This document shows, piece after piece, positions 1-13,759 of a stretch of 64,000 nt of DNA (position 1 is the first letter of the stretch; the number at the start of each line of letters is the position of its first letter). Origin of the DNA: Certhia americana (taxonomy: Eukaryota > Chordata > Aves > Passeriformes > Certhiidae); NCBI GenBank assembly GCA_018697195.1, contig CM031879.1, positions 23,123,864 to 23,187,863 of the forward strand, in the 5' to 3' direction. The notes under the pieces are model-generated. The model was not told the DNA's origin and did no database searches. It saw nothing but the letters and a program-made list of their open reading frames with translations. The position numbers were made by a program, and so were the translations under genes.

Positions 1-2320
1 CAGAAGCCGAGTCCCTCCTGTTACCTGTACTTGTAGTGATGCTAAATGAAAAACCTGCCACTTCAGCAGTTTGACCTGCTGACCTGACCTGACCTGCTGA
101 CCTCTGACCATATTGTCCATCAAGTTTCTCAGACTTGAGAAGTCCTCATATAGACAATATCACATAGGCAGCACAAATGAAAAAAGGGAATGGAACAGAT
201 CTCAATAGTCCATGCTAGATGCTTATTTTTAAAGAACAAAATTTGGCAAAGAGAGATTTTTATCACACTTGCTGCTGGAAAAAAGCTGATATATTTGAAG
301 TACACTAACATTTTCCTAGGTCTTCAGAAAAAGTAATAACAAGAACTAAAACCAAAACATAAAACCATCATAAGCCGGCATTATTACAGACTGCTTTTAT
401 CCTATGCATCAACATGTGGCTTCCTGAATATTTTCAAAAGACTTGCTCAGTTGTTTACAAGGAACGTAGTTTTCACTCTCACAGGATACAGATCAATGGA
501 ATTTCTAAGCTAATGTATTCATGTGTTGCACCTCCTGAACCTTACTTTCCTCCATACCTTTTAGCTTTCTGGTACATACTAGTCAACCATGTTAAGCACT
601 GACACTCAGAATTTGACATAACCAATTTTATCCAGTTTGCAAGAGACTAGGAGTTCTTCGGAACTGGTCACGGAAGTGATGATTACACCTCAGAGGATAT
701 CTGGAAATTTCCAGCAGCCACTTTTAAATAATTTTAACCTGGTGTCTTTCAATTATGAATCCATATTTAGTTTTTCTGCCTGCACAACCAGACAGTGAAT
801 TTCTCTTTGCCCCTGCTGCTTTCTGGGCTGAGCATGCTAGCACACTGCAATGCTAAGATCACTACGTTTCGTAAAGCATTTTACAAAGTTGTTCAGAGAA
901 ATACTACAGAAGCAGAAAGCATTCCCATTGCAACATCACTTTTGGTGGGCAGAACAATTGTGCCCTGAGAAACTTAACGGGAGGAGCAGAAGTGTCAGAA
1001 GGAAGGCAGACAGCTGTCAACAATACAACCATCTCCAAATTGCTCTTGTAAGCAAGACAAAGCAGGTCATTTCTCTAAGTCATTCATCTCACAGAGAAGT
1101 CTCTGTCACTGCTTTGTGAGAAGGTTATTACACTGCTACATTGGAACCTACAGAGCCTTGAGCTCAGACCACATGGGCCTAATGGATGATTCTGCCCTGA
1201 AGGGGAGAGTCCATCGTTTCATTAGGAACTTAGGAAAAAGGCTGTATTTGATGATAGTCCCCCAATGTCACTTGTAGTTAATCAATTGCCATATGTGCCA
1301 ATCAGACTAGGTAGAGCTACAGGCAACTCTTTTTATTTGTGTCTGAGAGACTGGGAATAGCCTATGCAGCTGGGAAGCCAAGCAGACCAAAGGATTTTCC
1401 AGAAGCCAGCAGTCAAGGAGGCAATTTATTGAGGGAGAAACCCCAGAGCAAGAAATTAAAAAAAAATAAAATAAGGTAGTGATATGTTTTACATTACACA
1501 ATTTCTCCTGGTATGGGTATCAGCTTCTGAATATTTCAGTAATATGGCATCTCATCTCTCATCTCCATATCCATTGAGAAGTTTTCAGCAGAAATTACTC
1601 TTTGTTCTGCAGCACAGAATTAAGCTGATTTACAGATCATTGCTATACTTGGGACCTGAAAACTGAATACACTTTTCGATGATTTTAGAATAGTTTATTC
1701 TTTACTTTTGTCAAAATAAACTTCAGGATTATCATATGAAACTTTTTCAAGTGTCCAAATTAATCACATATGACAATAAATCTTTTATTCTACCCAATAG
1801 GAATAATCTGTTCCGTGTATTTGTGGGGGTAAAGGGAGTTACTTAGTAATGGAATTCTATGATTTGTGACAATGCTTTGAATTACACATCATCTTGTCCT
1901 GGGAAGCCACTAAAAATAAGATGTTGTGCTGTCTCCTCCAGAGGCATCTTCTTCTGTCTTCCTTTTGTGTGTGTATATCTAAGTATGTAGCTATGTTTGC
2001 ATACATGTATATCTATCTAATTAAAAGAATAAATTCTTTCCTGTTCTCATCTAGGGAATATGTAGGATGTGACACATTTGATATTGTCTTGATGTGATAC
2101 AGCATAAGTTTGAGCTAAGTGCTCGTATCAAGAATGAGGGACTTCCGACCATTTGTGACAATGGTCATATCAACCCACTGTCAATTGAAAAATTTAAGTG
2201 CTGCTTGCACTTTAAATTGATCTTGCTTTAGAAATATAGATGACAGTTCTGAACGTAAAATTGACAGGGCTCTACATAGACACCATATTGATACATTGAG
2301 GACTCAATCTTTTAACTTTC
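1..2320. other. Non-coding AT-rich unique sequence
   Basis: No exon, RNA gene or recognisable transposon is supported here. Open frames are all under 90 codons, lie on both strands and resemble no family I know. Runs of A or T and scattered TAATTA-like words are normal for AT-rich vertebrate intergenic or intronic DNA. The only local structure is the TGACCT cluster at the left edge, listed separately. Confidence 0.7.
72..110. repeat. Short TGACCT tandem cluster
   Basis: The hexamer TGACCT appears at 72-77, 80-85, 85-90, 90-95 and 98-103, followed by the near match TGACCA at 105-110. It may simply be a short imperfect tandem repeat. On the opposite strand each unit reads AGGTCA, the classic nuclear-receptor half-site, and the spacings include two DR2-like pairs (72/80 and 90/98) and one DR1-like pair (98/105). 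The repeat is seen directly; receptor binding is inference. Confidence 0.6.
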
Positions 2321-3190
2321 TGGTTTGTGTTGATTTGAGCTTTGCTAGATGCCATGAGTTCACCAAAGCCATTTTATCTTTCCCCTCCTCAGCTGGACAG
2401 AGGAGACATGAGTTGAGATATGAACAGAGAGAGATCCCTTAGTGATTACCATCACAGGTAAAATCAAAAAGAAAGACTTCAGGAAGTTAATTGAAATTTT
2501 AATAATCAAAATCAGAGTAGGGTAATGAGATATTAAAAAAAATCTTAAACACCTTCCCCCCCACCCCTCCCTCCTTCCCAGGCCTAACTTTAGCACTGTT
2601 TCTCTACCTCCTTCTGCCTAGGAGTGTAGAGAGAGGAAGAGTGGGGCCTAAAATCAGTTTATCTTGTTGTTTATCTTTCTCCTCAGGAAGAGGAGTCCAT
2701 CCTTTGCCACAGTGTAGGTTCCCTTTTTTCCCATGAGGTACAGTTCTTCAGTAAACAGCTGCTACAGCATGGGTCCCCTATGGCATCACAAGTCCTGACA
2801 GCAAACCTGCTCCAGTGTGTGCTCCTCTCTCCACAGGGCCATGTGTCCTTCCAGGAGCCTGCTCTAATATGGGCTTCCTGTGGGCTGCAGGTGAATAGTG
2901 GCTTCAGAACTTCTTCCCTCTTGCTCTTCACCATGTCTAAAGTCTGCAGGTTTGTTCATCTCACATATTCTCACTCTTGTCTTCTTTGCCACAGATGTTT
3001 TCGTGCAATAATTTTTTCCCCCTAGTTAAATACATTATCCCAGAGGTGCTACCACTGTCACTGACTGTCTTGGCCAGCAGCAGGTCTGCCTTAGAGCCAG
3101 CAGGAGGGGAAGCCTTTAGCAGCTAGCTGCTCACAGGAGCCACCCCTATAACCTCCCCTGCCACCAAAACCTTGCACAAAACAAATACAA
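2321..3190 (-). mobile_element. LTR-like remnant of an avian endogenous retrovirus (copy 1)
   Basis: About 870 bp with pyrimidine-rich, CAG-rich text that aligns in order with the block at 50855-51872. Exact shared stretches include 19 nt at 2382-2400 (matching 50909-50927) and 29 nt at 3035-3063 (matching 51704-51732). The layout fits an LTR read on the minus strand: the right edge would be the LTR start, and an ATTAAA polyadenylation-type signal lies on the minus strand at 2498-2503. I recall this as a dispersed avian ERV LTR family but cannot name the subfamily. No gag, pol or env reading frame adjoins it, so it is probably a solo LTR. Edges are approximate and no clear target-site duplication was found. 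Confidence 0.6.
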
Positions 3191-5147
3191 ATACAAAGCG
3201 ATACTCTATAATACAGTTATTAAACAAAATCTGAAGTAATGGTGGGAACAGTTCCCTGTGTTTTCAAAAATTATTTTAAATTCCCAGTAGCTAAGATTAT
3301 TTACAATTCCAGTCTGTTATGAGATAGGACACTGTCCAGCCTGGATAAGTGACAGCTTGAACACCACTGAAAAGAGACCAAGGATTGAGAATATTAATAT
3401 ATTATATATTATGGAATTAGTTACTTCATATATGCCATTTTCTAGAGAATAACCAGTATTATTTGACTGGAAATTAAATTTCTGGTTTTTTTCTTTATTT
3501 AAATATATAGTAGGATGCACCAAAGCAAAGAAACCTATAAACCATCTTTAATTTGTTTTTTCTGTGCAGGAAAAAAAAGGCTGTTTCAACCTTTTAACAA
3601 CCATAAATCACTAAAAATTGTGACTCATCAAGTGCTAATCTCTATTTCATTTGCATAAGTAGTGATATTTTCAAATATTCAAACCAAATATCACTTCACT
3701 ATGACTTCTCTTTAACTCATGTGAATAGTCCATCATGGGAGCAAACTATTCCAGTGTCAATTGCCTTTGTAAATGCTACCAGTTGATGGTGACATAGAAT
3801 AATGAATCACAATAGAGGTTGTGAAACTTTTTATGGATAATTAGAAACTCCCTAAAATAATCTCAGCTACATTTAAGGCCACTATGCTCTCATTCAGACA
3901 ATATAGTTTTAGTATTGAGAGTGTGGTCTATTGTAAAAAGATCCCTAAATAACAAATGAAGAAATATTTAAATATTTGCTGTAGTTCATATGATGAGTAT
4001 TGCTAAGGAAGCAAAATGGTCACCCTTAGACAAGGGGCTGAAAACCCTAACAATCTTATGAATCATTGTTTTCTCCTGATTTTTTTCCCTGTAACCTCAT
4101 TTTCTACCTCTTCTTTATTTCTCAGTTGTTGAAAGGAAAATACAAAAGAAATGCTCATATAGATAACCAGTAGGACGCTAGAAAGGGCCTTTTTCAGTGA
4201 GAAATGATGTGTTGCCCTCTGGATAATCAATTGTCCCTGCAACACTTTAGGATTTTTCATGCACTGAGATGCAAACTGAGCAATTTCTTCTTTTTTTTTT
4301 CCCCTATATAGTTTATTAATACTGGAAAAGCAATTGGACAGTGGGGCCTCCTCATTCTTGGCACTATTTCAAAAGCAACTTGAAATGCCCTGACAGCAGT
4401 TCTTCTCACAAAGTAACGTGAAGGTTGTGACACGGACCAACAAAAGGCTGACACACTGTCGTTATCTCACCCTGTTGTGCTTAGGTAATGGTGGAGCCTC
4501 AGATCTGTGTGTGATGTTAGCACTACATGTTCTTCAATAACAAGGTGCCAGAAGATGAATTGAATGTAGAACATCGTCTTTAACTTTGAATTTCTAAGTT
4601 TAGACTAGATCTTTCTGTAATATTAAAGACTGACTCTACATTTATTATATGAAGCCACTGATAATAAACAGATCAGTTCCTCAGAGATGGCTAGTATTTT
4701 TTAGCATAATATTTTCAAAATGAGTATGTTCTGCAAAAATGCAGCAGTAAAGTTTTTGAACTGTTCTTTCACACAGTTATTCCAATGTATTAAAAATCCT
4801 GGCCATAAGCTGACATCCACAAATTTCCCACCTGTCCAGCAGTGTTCAAAACTGGGATTTGTTCTAAATATATTTCTGGTTTTAACTAACCCAAACCCCA
4901 CTATAGACTATTTCCCTTACAAATTTAATGGGATGGTTTATGCAGATCTCAGATTCTGGGACTAAGTTCCATCAAACACATGGTAAAATAATAAAAAAAA
5001 ATTAGATGGAGTATAGCACAAGCAGTACCCTCATACTTTTTTTTTAATTGGCTAATATCAATCACTGTGTAAGCCACTCTTGCCTGTTAATGCTTAGCAG
5101 TTTCCAGTGTCTGTAAAAAGAGAACTCACATGAATCTCTGTTAAGCC

Positions 5148-5164
5148 AAAAAAAAAAAAAAAAA
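5148..5164. repeat. A17 homopolymer
   Basis: An uninterrupted run of 17 A. No recognisable retroposed body lies upstream, so I treat it as a simple repeat and not as the tail of an identified insertion. Confidence 0.85.
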
Positions 5165-6660
5165 TTGGCTCCTCAAAGATAAAAAATTCAGTATTTTTAC
5201 ACTCTCCGGTTACTTTAAATTGTAGTATTAACCACGCTTCTCTTCTTTCATTCACTGTGTTAGTATGTTATGGGTTTTGGTTTCTTTCCCTGATATCTTT
5301 AACTGTTATTTTTTATGTAATTATATAAACACATTCAAGAAATGCACTTTTACAAGCTTTTGGCTGACCTGGTTGCTTTTGAGAGTAAGATCATATATAG
5401 AGTTAAATTTTCTAGATCACATCATGATAGCTAAACATAGAACACCAGTGCATTGTTTTTCTAAAAGCAGAAGGATGCCAGTCATTTCACTGCCTGGTCT
5501 TAGGTGATTTAATAGTAATTTGAGGTCCTGTGTCTGGGAAGAAAATGCTCAGATCTTTCAGAAACACTTTCTTGGAACCTTGCTTTATTCTTGTGTTAAC
5601 ATTACATTATGTGAATGAGGTATAAGCTTTAATTCCTGGAGTAGGTACTCATTGTTCAGAAAACTTGCGGGCAGAACAAGTAAAATTTGCTTTGTGAGCT
5701 CTCTGTGGGAACCAAATGACAAGCTCTGTCTTCTCCACAAGAGGAAATATCTGGCATGGTATTATCCAGTTCCTGAGACAACATTTTTCACCCTTTTCTT
5801 TGATCTCTTTACCCCTTCCTCAGAAGTCTTGCCCAATCCATAGCAAGTGTCTTTCATCTTTGACTCTTGATCCTAAAGCAATTGAGAATAAATGCTGTTA
5901 AAAAGCATAGCACAGAGTATCCTGGAGGATTCGGTCCTTTAAGACAGGGTCATTCTGGGGGAGATGAGGGAATTTTCTGTTTCCCTGAGAATGAAGAAGT
6001 TAGGTTGGAATTTGACAAATATTGGCATCTGCATCTCTGCGTATCTTCTTTTCTAGTCAGTGGAGAAAAACTAGCACTTCTGGGGTGCAATTAATGTCAG
6101 CCTTAGGTAGAGGTCTCAAGCAGGTGAAATGAGTTCTCCCCTTCCATTTTTCCCTGAGACAAGTTCAGATTAATTCAGATCCCTGAAGTCAGGTGGATAA
6201 TTTCCATCCTTCAAGTTATATAGTGTGCTCAGAAATCACCATCATTAAGTAGGGACTTCTGAAGTAACCAGCGATACAATTTCGCAAGAATTATTTTTTT
6301 CATGTAAGTAAACTTGAAGTCACATAAATTACACCCATTTGGAGTACCAGTATTCAAAAATATTTCCTCACGTAACTTGTCCCCCTCAGATAACTGAAAC
6401 AGAATCAGACAGGAGCGTGGTAGCTAAAAGCGATATGAAACATTTCACAGAGATATGGGGAAAAGGACATTTTGGGAAAAAGTAAAAATAATAAAAAAAG
6501 AAGAAACATAGTCTCTGTTGCATTCATTGTTGCTTATAATCATCTCTGCTGAAACACAGAGTCTTGCTTGTTTATTTTAGAAATACCCTCTGGTTCATGC
6601 ATAAGAAAATATATTAAATATTCTAAAAATTATTTCTTTTTTTCTCTGTGTAGCAGAGAG

Positions 6661-6770
6661 TCAGGGGTCAAATTCTCAGCTGCCATAATCCCCACGGGAT
6701 TTATTCACATTCATTATTGAGATGGGCTAGATCCTGGGCTCAAATAGGCTGGCATAGCCCTGCTGAAGAC
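6661..6770. repeat. Possible ancient amniote dispersed repeat
   Basis: The words GGTCAAATTCTCAGCTG, GGGCTAGATCCT, GGCATAGCCC and TGAAGACAG occur in the order seen in very old dispersed repeats common in turtle, crocodile and bird DNA. The match is from memory and diverged, so the family name is left open. A profile search against ancient amniote repeat models would settle it. Confidence 0.35.
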
Positions 6771-9700
6771 AGAGAGAATGTGTTGATTTTTTAGTAGATA
6801 AAAACCTGATCCTTGAAATCAGTAATTTTGACTAATTTGAATCCAGGTCAAATTATGTTCAGTATATAGCAATATCTGGTATTTTCTGAATGAGTGTACC
6901 TTATCAGCATTAAGTGTATCCAAAAAGAAAAAATCCTACAGTAGTGTTACAACAGTGGGTGGCAAAATGACAGCCTCAGTGTCTGTTTTAACTCTTCAAC
7001 CCCAAAAGATTTATATATTAGTCTGCTTGAGGATGATGTTCTGCCATCCAAATCACCCACTGTTGTTTAGTATCTGTAGCAGAGTTCGTGGCACGATTTT
7101 TTTTGTAATCTTTTTTCAACATTTAAATGCACTATTGTGAGCAGATCACCTCAGTGGAATAATGCACTGGTGCAGAGGAGTACTAAATCAAATGATAAAT
7201 TGAGCGTAACATCAATTATGTTAGCTATGCACAGAAATATATACATTTGATGGTCATTATGACACATGAATGTTCAAGACGAAAAGTGAAAAATACATTT
7301 CAAGTTCTGTATATATGAAAAACTGACAATGATCTGTAATTTGCATCTAGCATAAAATTCTATAAATCTGCTGGTGTTTTCAGCATTGAAAGCTTGATTC
7401 TAAATGGAAAGGTCATTATCATTATTAAGTTTTATAAGAAAATCAGTACGTGTACTAGTATCTATTTAATAACTGAGACATCATGAATGTCAGACTTAAC
7501 ACACTTTGCTGGGTGCTAATAACTCCTTAAGTGTACCCTTGACTCGAGTTGAAGGCAGTATTGGAATTTTTATGTTATCTGAACTGCCTGGTAGCATTTA
7601 AAATTACTTCCATAATAGTCAGGTAAAAATATAGTGACTTCACACAACTTTACCTAATTTTGCTCCTGTTTCAAAGGTTAAGCTAAACTCCTTTCTCCCA
7701 CCTTGTGAAGGAACTGGATGTGCAGGCAGGTGAGTCACAATGGACCTGTCCTACTTAACCATTCTCTTGTTTTTATTGAAGCATATTGTGCTTCCTGAGA
7801 AAAGGATGTGTCAGTAATGACAACAAAATGAAGTATGTTGTACCCAAAATAAGTGCCTGGCAAAATATTATTTGCATCAGTGTCAAAATTACTTTTTGAA
7901 ATGTCTTGGTGGAATGATGCTATCTAAATATAAAATATATATTTATTCAGCATTTTTAAAAACTTTTGTAAATCCTACATTATATTATCTTTAATTGAAG
8001 TCCAGTGGCAAGCTAATACAGCTTGTTTCTTTTTCTATTATATATCTAAATTAAAAATTGAAAGATGCAATTCCTATTAATGAGTTTTGTAGGGGTCTTT
8101 TAGTATTATGTCCCTAGGCGAGTTTCTTACTTGATATGAAGTCCTCATAAGAGGTGCTTGTGCACTTGATTAATTCATAAATGGCATTGAGGGCTGCATA
8201 TTTGCACAATTCTTGTTAAATCATAGAAGTCTGCCATTTCTCTGTCCAATGCATTGCCAATTGTGGTACCCAAATTATACACCTAACCACACAGCTGTAC
8301 AAGTCCAGTATTTTTCAGGTATTCTCATCTATGAAACACTCACCTCCTATGGAAAAGGTCAAAGTCACTTGGCAACATTTGTATCACTTCTGGAGCAAAA
8401 CAGAAGACTAAAGAAATATTCAGATTGCTGAAAAATGAGACCAACAAAAACAAATGAGTAGCCTAAACTATCATATTTCATATTACTGAATAGAACTTCT
8501 AGCGTCTAATTCAGTACTAATCTGCATAAGAGATGACAATAAAAATATATTGATACCTTTAGACATTTACCCAGACTTTGGGATGAGAGGGAAAGCCAGT
8601 CACAAGTGCCTATGCAGGGAGCAATACTCTTTCCTGACTGATAAAACCTGTCTACAGGAAGAAAGACAAGTCAATACAAATCTAGGCATTTTTTCCAACT
8701 AATTCTTGTGGACTAAGAGTAGTGGCTTTTTTTAGTGAAGCCAAGAGCACTGACCACTTGCCAACATGAGCTGGGAATTCACCAGTATTTGAGGACAACA
8801 GTCAACAAACTGGTTTGCCAGGATATTTAGGAAATTGAGTGGAAGTTCACAAAACCACTGCTACAGCACACTCTCCTAAAAGCTACACTGTTCTTGGCTA
8901 CATATTGCAATATAAAACTGGACCTTATTTATTTCTATGCAAGGAAAGTGGCATTATCTTACTCTTTAATCTTGTGACCAAAGACCTTTCATTCAGAGAT
9001 AGATGCTTGAAGTTCTCAGTTATCATCTGTGAAATACATGCACCTTATGTAAATATTTTCTTTTTAATAAATGTATAAATTAATCTTAGGGCACAAAGAG
9101 AAAGTTGATTTGCTCAACTGATTACTTGTTTCTAATGACTGGGTGGGGAGGGTTTGCCATTCACCTCAAACAGGGAATTCAAGAAAATGTAGCAGCACTC
9201 CAGCAGTACTTAAATGAAAGACAGAAGTTATGATGGCCCAGACTTCAAACCATTACATACCAAAGGGTCAGACCACCTTACAAGTATAGGTCCAGATTAT
9301 GCCATTTCTCTCTCTTCTTTTGTGGTTAAAATGTTTAATTTTTGACTTGGCTTTAGTCTGGGCTCAGTTTCTTTTCATGGTTTAAATAAGTAGAGGATAA
9401 TTTCACAAAAAAATGTTTCTCTCCACTCCAGTTTTCAGCCACTTGCTAGCAATTGGATGCTCCACATGGTCAGCTTGGTTGTAAACTTTGATAAAAATTT
9501 AAAAATTGCTGGCATTGACATCACTAAAATAAAAAAGTTGCATTCAATTCTTTGCAGACCTGAAAAATAATCAAGATCATTTAAAGAGAAAAATAAAACA
9601 AAAAGAGACCCAAACTGATATATTAAGTTAAAACAGATCCACATCCTCATGCCAGAAAATGTGAAAGCCAACAAAATTTAGAGGCCATATTTGAATTAAC

Positions 9701-10930
9701 TCTTAAGGATGGGCATAACTTTGAGCTCATGAACAGCTGTTTTAGCTCGGGTGAGACCATAAAATTGCTCAAAGACCCAGGTGTGAATAAGGTACTTTAC
9801 CAAATTAGAGCCATTGTGAAAGAAGTGAATTGTGAATACAGTGTCACTGTATAACAACTATGCTTCCCAGGAAGAAACTTTTTTGTGTGAACAAGAAGTG
9901 GTGCTATTAAGGCTGTGTACAATCAGACTAAAAATTGTTCAGTATTCTTTGTTTCATTCCACTAGGGTGCTGTCTTTTCCCATATTATTATTATTGCATA
10001 CTCTCCATTAATAGGAGGCTAATAGTTCTCCTTAAATTGTAGCCTGCACACCATTACTGATAGATACAGTACAGTGCAAAGTCTGTTTGCACACTACACA
10101 TCCTATAGCGGGGTTTTTCTGAAAATCAGAAAACATCAGAAAAAGGCTTTATGTCCACTGTCTCAGATGAACTGAAGTTGAGCCCCTGAAGTATGCAAAA
10201 TGAAATTTCTGTGTGATTGATGGGTGATGCTTCTGCTTATATCAGTAACGAGATACCCAATCTAGTCTATTGCATAAATAGCACCACAGATGCTGCAAAA
10301 AGGGACACAATCCTAATTGTATCTGTTCTGTGCCACCTAAACAGTGTAAAGACCACTCCTTTTCACAGGAGTAGTAGTACACAATGAGGTGTAGCTGGCA
10401 CTATACTGAGAGTTTTACATCCCCATCAGAAAATAGATTTCAAAAGGGGAAATAGATAAAGATGCTATTTTACTGACTTGCCATTTTGCTTCTTTACTTC
10501 TATTTCTTAGAGCAACTGTAACACAACTTCTTTTCAAGGGCATATGTGGAATGCTACATTATGGTCTAAAGGGAGCTTAGAGTTTGTTGTACACGCCAGT
10601 AACCTGTGATTGCAGAATGCTCCAGTTATACGTGTCCAAGCAGTGCAGCAGGGACACTTGCTTTGGTTCTTCTGCTAATACCATCTGACACAGTGCCCTG
10701 GGGGGACCTGCTGGGAGGCTGTGTACTGCTGAACTCTTAAATGGTCAAGCTTCAGTTTTACATGTCACCACGCGGATGGAAGATTAAGCAAAACGTTACA
10801 AGACTTGTGCTTACAAAAATAAAAAGGAGCTGACATCCTGCTCAACTGCTTTCACAGAGATCCAAGAGAGAAATGAGCACATATTAGAAACTTCTAGGGC
10901 AAAAGCAAAACTATGTTCTTTGCATTGACA

Positions 10931-10975
10931 GAATCAGGCCACAATCCTGCCCCCAAATTTCCATCAAAACAGAAA
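10931..10975. repeat. Possible ancient repeat fragment
   Basis: A short stretch of the form CAGGCCACAATCCTGCCCCC followed by an AT-rich half resembles the same class of ancient sauropsid repeats as 6661-6770. It is short enough that chance cannot be excluded. Confidence 0.25.
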
Positions 10976-12930
10976 AATATGGGAACATAACACTTGATGC
11001 TTATTTGCGTTGCAGTGTAGACCTGATGTGAACACCAAGCAATCAAGGCTGACAGTCCAAAGAAGGCTTTGATGGTTTCTTAGACCACTTGTCCAGGTGC
11101 TGTAATCTGGGATCAATATACAAAGAGCCATAATTCAAATGCTATGAGTTTTCTTCTTTAAAGCTTTGGAATTTACAGTATTATCTAACTACAACCATAG
11201 CAAAAGAAAAAAATATATTACTTGTCTTAACTTCAGTGGCCCTCCAGCCTATATTCCAGGTTAATTAGCCAGCTACATACTGAATGTCATACCAGTCCTG
11301 AAATGTCCTAGGAAAAACAGTCACATCATAACTTGTCTGGTTAGTTATGCTGACACGGGTAAACTGTTCTGGCACCCATGCTTAGGGTATATCTAGGTTA
11401 TTAATTTAGTGTGCCGGGGAAAGTTTTCCTATTCTAATTTGTGTTGTACTTGGAGACTTGCAGCATGTATGAGAGACACTGCTGGCAGGCTCTGAGAAGA
11501 TCATTCTTGGTGGAACTATAGCTGAAGACATGCCTTGTGGCAGCCCTCTAACATGCCCACTGCAAAGGGGACAGAAGTACCTCCAGCCTTCAGCTCTCTG
11601 CTCATGAGCAGCGTGTGCCTGGGCCAGGCACAAGTCCTGAACAGTCCTTACTGTAAAGGTATTTTTCAGGCATAGGGTCCCAGAGCCAGAACACATTTTG
11701 CTAAATCAAAGCCTAGGCTTTTCCTCTTTGCACTACATCATGTGACAACATAAAGTCCATCAAGCCAGTTCAGGTTTCTCAGAACTTCAATTTGCAGTGT
11801 AGGCAGCATGGTTGAATACGAGAATGGACTGAAAATTGCCATTGCTGCTGTTGTGTGCCTCTACCTGCAGTTTCCTATTATTTCCTTTTGGGAGGTGCAA
11901 GTGAGGGGATCACATTCCATATCCAGTTGCCTTTTTCTTAATTTGCCAGCCTATAAGATCTTGCTGGTGCTAGACGTGAGTCTATATTTGCCCATTCTCA
12001 CTGGTTAGCTGCTGATGCAAGGGTTTAGTCTCAAACTCTTCCTATATTTTTGAGCAAGACAATGTAGTTATGTTAACATTAGCAAGTGTTGTGGAGCAAA
12101 AGGACGAGATCTCCAGAGTAAAACATTTGATTTTGAGGAATTAAATTCTTCACTATCCGTACTGATATACTTTCTCCTGCAGATTAGTCCTAATTCGGTC
12201 ACACAGACCATAGACTGACTGCATTTCTGTGACTGAAGGACATTAAGTGTGTGCCAGAATTTTGCTCTATGGAAACTTTACTATCATTGCTGACACTGCT
12301 CTTGATTTGGATGAGAACAGTTGGGATAGCCAGCCTATAAATGCACAAAAATTCATCCCTTTATCCAGAGCTTTAAGTACCACAGGAATCAGCACAAAAG
12401 GATGACCAGCACTTAGTCTAGTTAGGAGATTAGGATATATGATATAGTGACTCTCATGCAAATGGTGCAGATAAATGGAATAGTAATCGCAAAATCTTTG
12501 TTCTCCCAGAAAAAATCCCCAGTTATCTCAGATCATTTGCTTTTACAGCACTAAAACTGGAAAAAAGTAAAACTGAGAAAGTGAATGTTAAGCCAAATAT
12601 TTAAAGAACTCCATTGCAGCTTCTCATGTATATTTTCCTCTCCTGACAATATTGCTGTCTGTTTTGTCCATCTATTAGCATCTCTTGGTTAACAGTACTG
12701 GACTACAGAAAATTTAGTACAATGTGAGTGATAATCCATTCCAAAAATGCACAGTTTTTTCCACAAATAGTGGAGATGAGCATGTCCATATGTCTGTTTG
12801 TCTCAGGGTATGACCTCTCAGTCTCTTACAGAGGAAGATTAATTAGATAAACTTTGAATTTTTCAAAGAGATCATTTTAATCCTGAAGATGAAGTAAGAC
12901 TGACAAAAATACAGCAGGAAAATGCTTGGC

Positions 12931-12975
12931 TTTCCCAAAGTCAATGAGAGCTTTCAGAGAAGTTAGGATTTCATC
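12931..12975. repeat. Possible ancient repeat fragment
   Basis: The words AAAGTCAATGAGAGCTTT and TTAGGATTTCAT resemble the AGTCAATGGGAG...GGATTT module of old amniote repeats. The fragment is short and the assignment is tentative. Confidence 0.25.
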
Positions 12976-13640
12976 TTGTATGTTTCATTTTTCTCCAAAT
13001 GTCAGTTACCTGCATACAACATAAATACAATGTGGTTAGAAAAGTGTACAGTGAATAGCTGAAACAGTTAACAAAATCAATAAGCGTAGGGAAAGTAGAT
13101 GAAAACATAAACCAGACTGAGATATTTTTTCCAGACCAAGATTTTTAAGTCTTCTGTATTTTGTCATTTGTTAAACCACAAATAGCTATAAACAGAGCTG
13201 CAGTTCAGAGAGTCTTTGTTTCTAACATAAACAAGGTATAGAGCATAGCTCTGTATGTCAGCCAAACGTGACTACAAGTTACAAAAATGATATATATGTA
13301 TAAAAGAAGTGTCAGACCATAATTGAAAAATTGTATTTGGACATGAATAAATGTAAGGAACACACTTAAGTACAAATAGGCAGTAAGTATTTAACAGAAA
13401 ATAACCCAGATTAGATTAATGCATGCATTGTACTGTGTCTGTGAAATTATTTTAAGTCAAGATACTGAAATCCAGAAGATGGGGAATTTTGCATCATTTA
13501 ATATCACTGTTCATCCTGGTGTGTCTGTCCTAGCTGAGTAAACTTATAAAAATTATATTGAACACATGCAACTTTTAATTTAATTATAGTGAGGAGCAGA
13601 ATAGCAGACTGTACCAAATTGCATTGACTATATTGCAGGA

Positions 13641-13642
13641 TT

Positions 13643-13674
<32 letters not shown>

Positions 13675-13675
13675 T

Positions 13676-13759
<84 letters not shown>

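Larger units (their letters stand above)
3191..13640. other. Non-coding sequence with scattered ancient-repeat fragments
   Basis: No gene is supported in this 10 kb. The stretch includes an A17 run (5148-5164) and weak ancient-repeat matches near 6661-6770, 10931-10975 and 12931-12975. A somewhat GC-richer patch at 11406-11696 holds a 96-codon minus-strand open frame. That frame matches no domain I recognise and has no flanking gene structure, so I treat it as chance. The rest is AT-rich unique sequence. Confidence 0.65.

Noticed and set aside
2683..3025. Frames on both strands with Cys- and Ser-rich products
   Set aside because: They lie inside the LTR-like block, and the homologous block at 51 kb does not keep the same frames.
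11406..11696. 96-codon Cys-containing minus-strand frame in a GC-richer patch
   Set aside because: The cysteines do not form a recognisable zinc-binding pattern, and no splice or promoter context was found.
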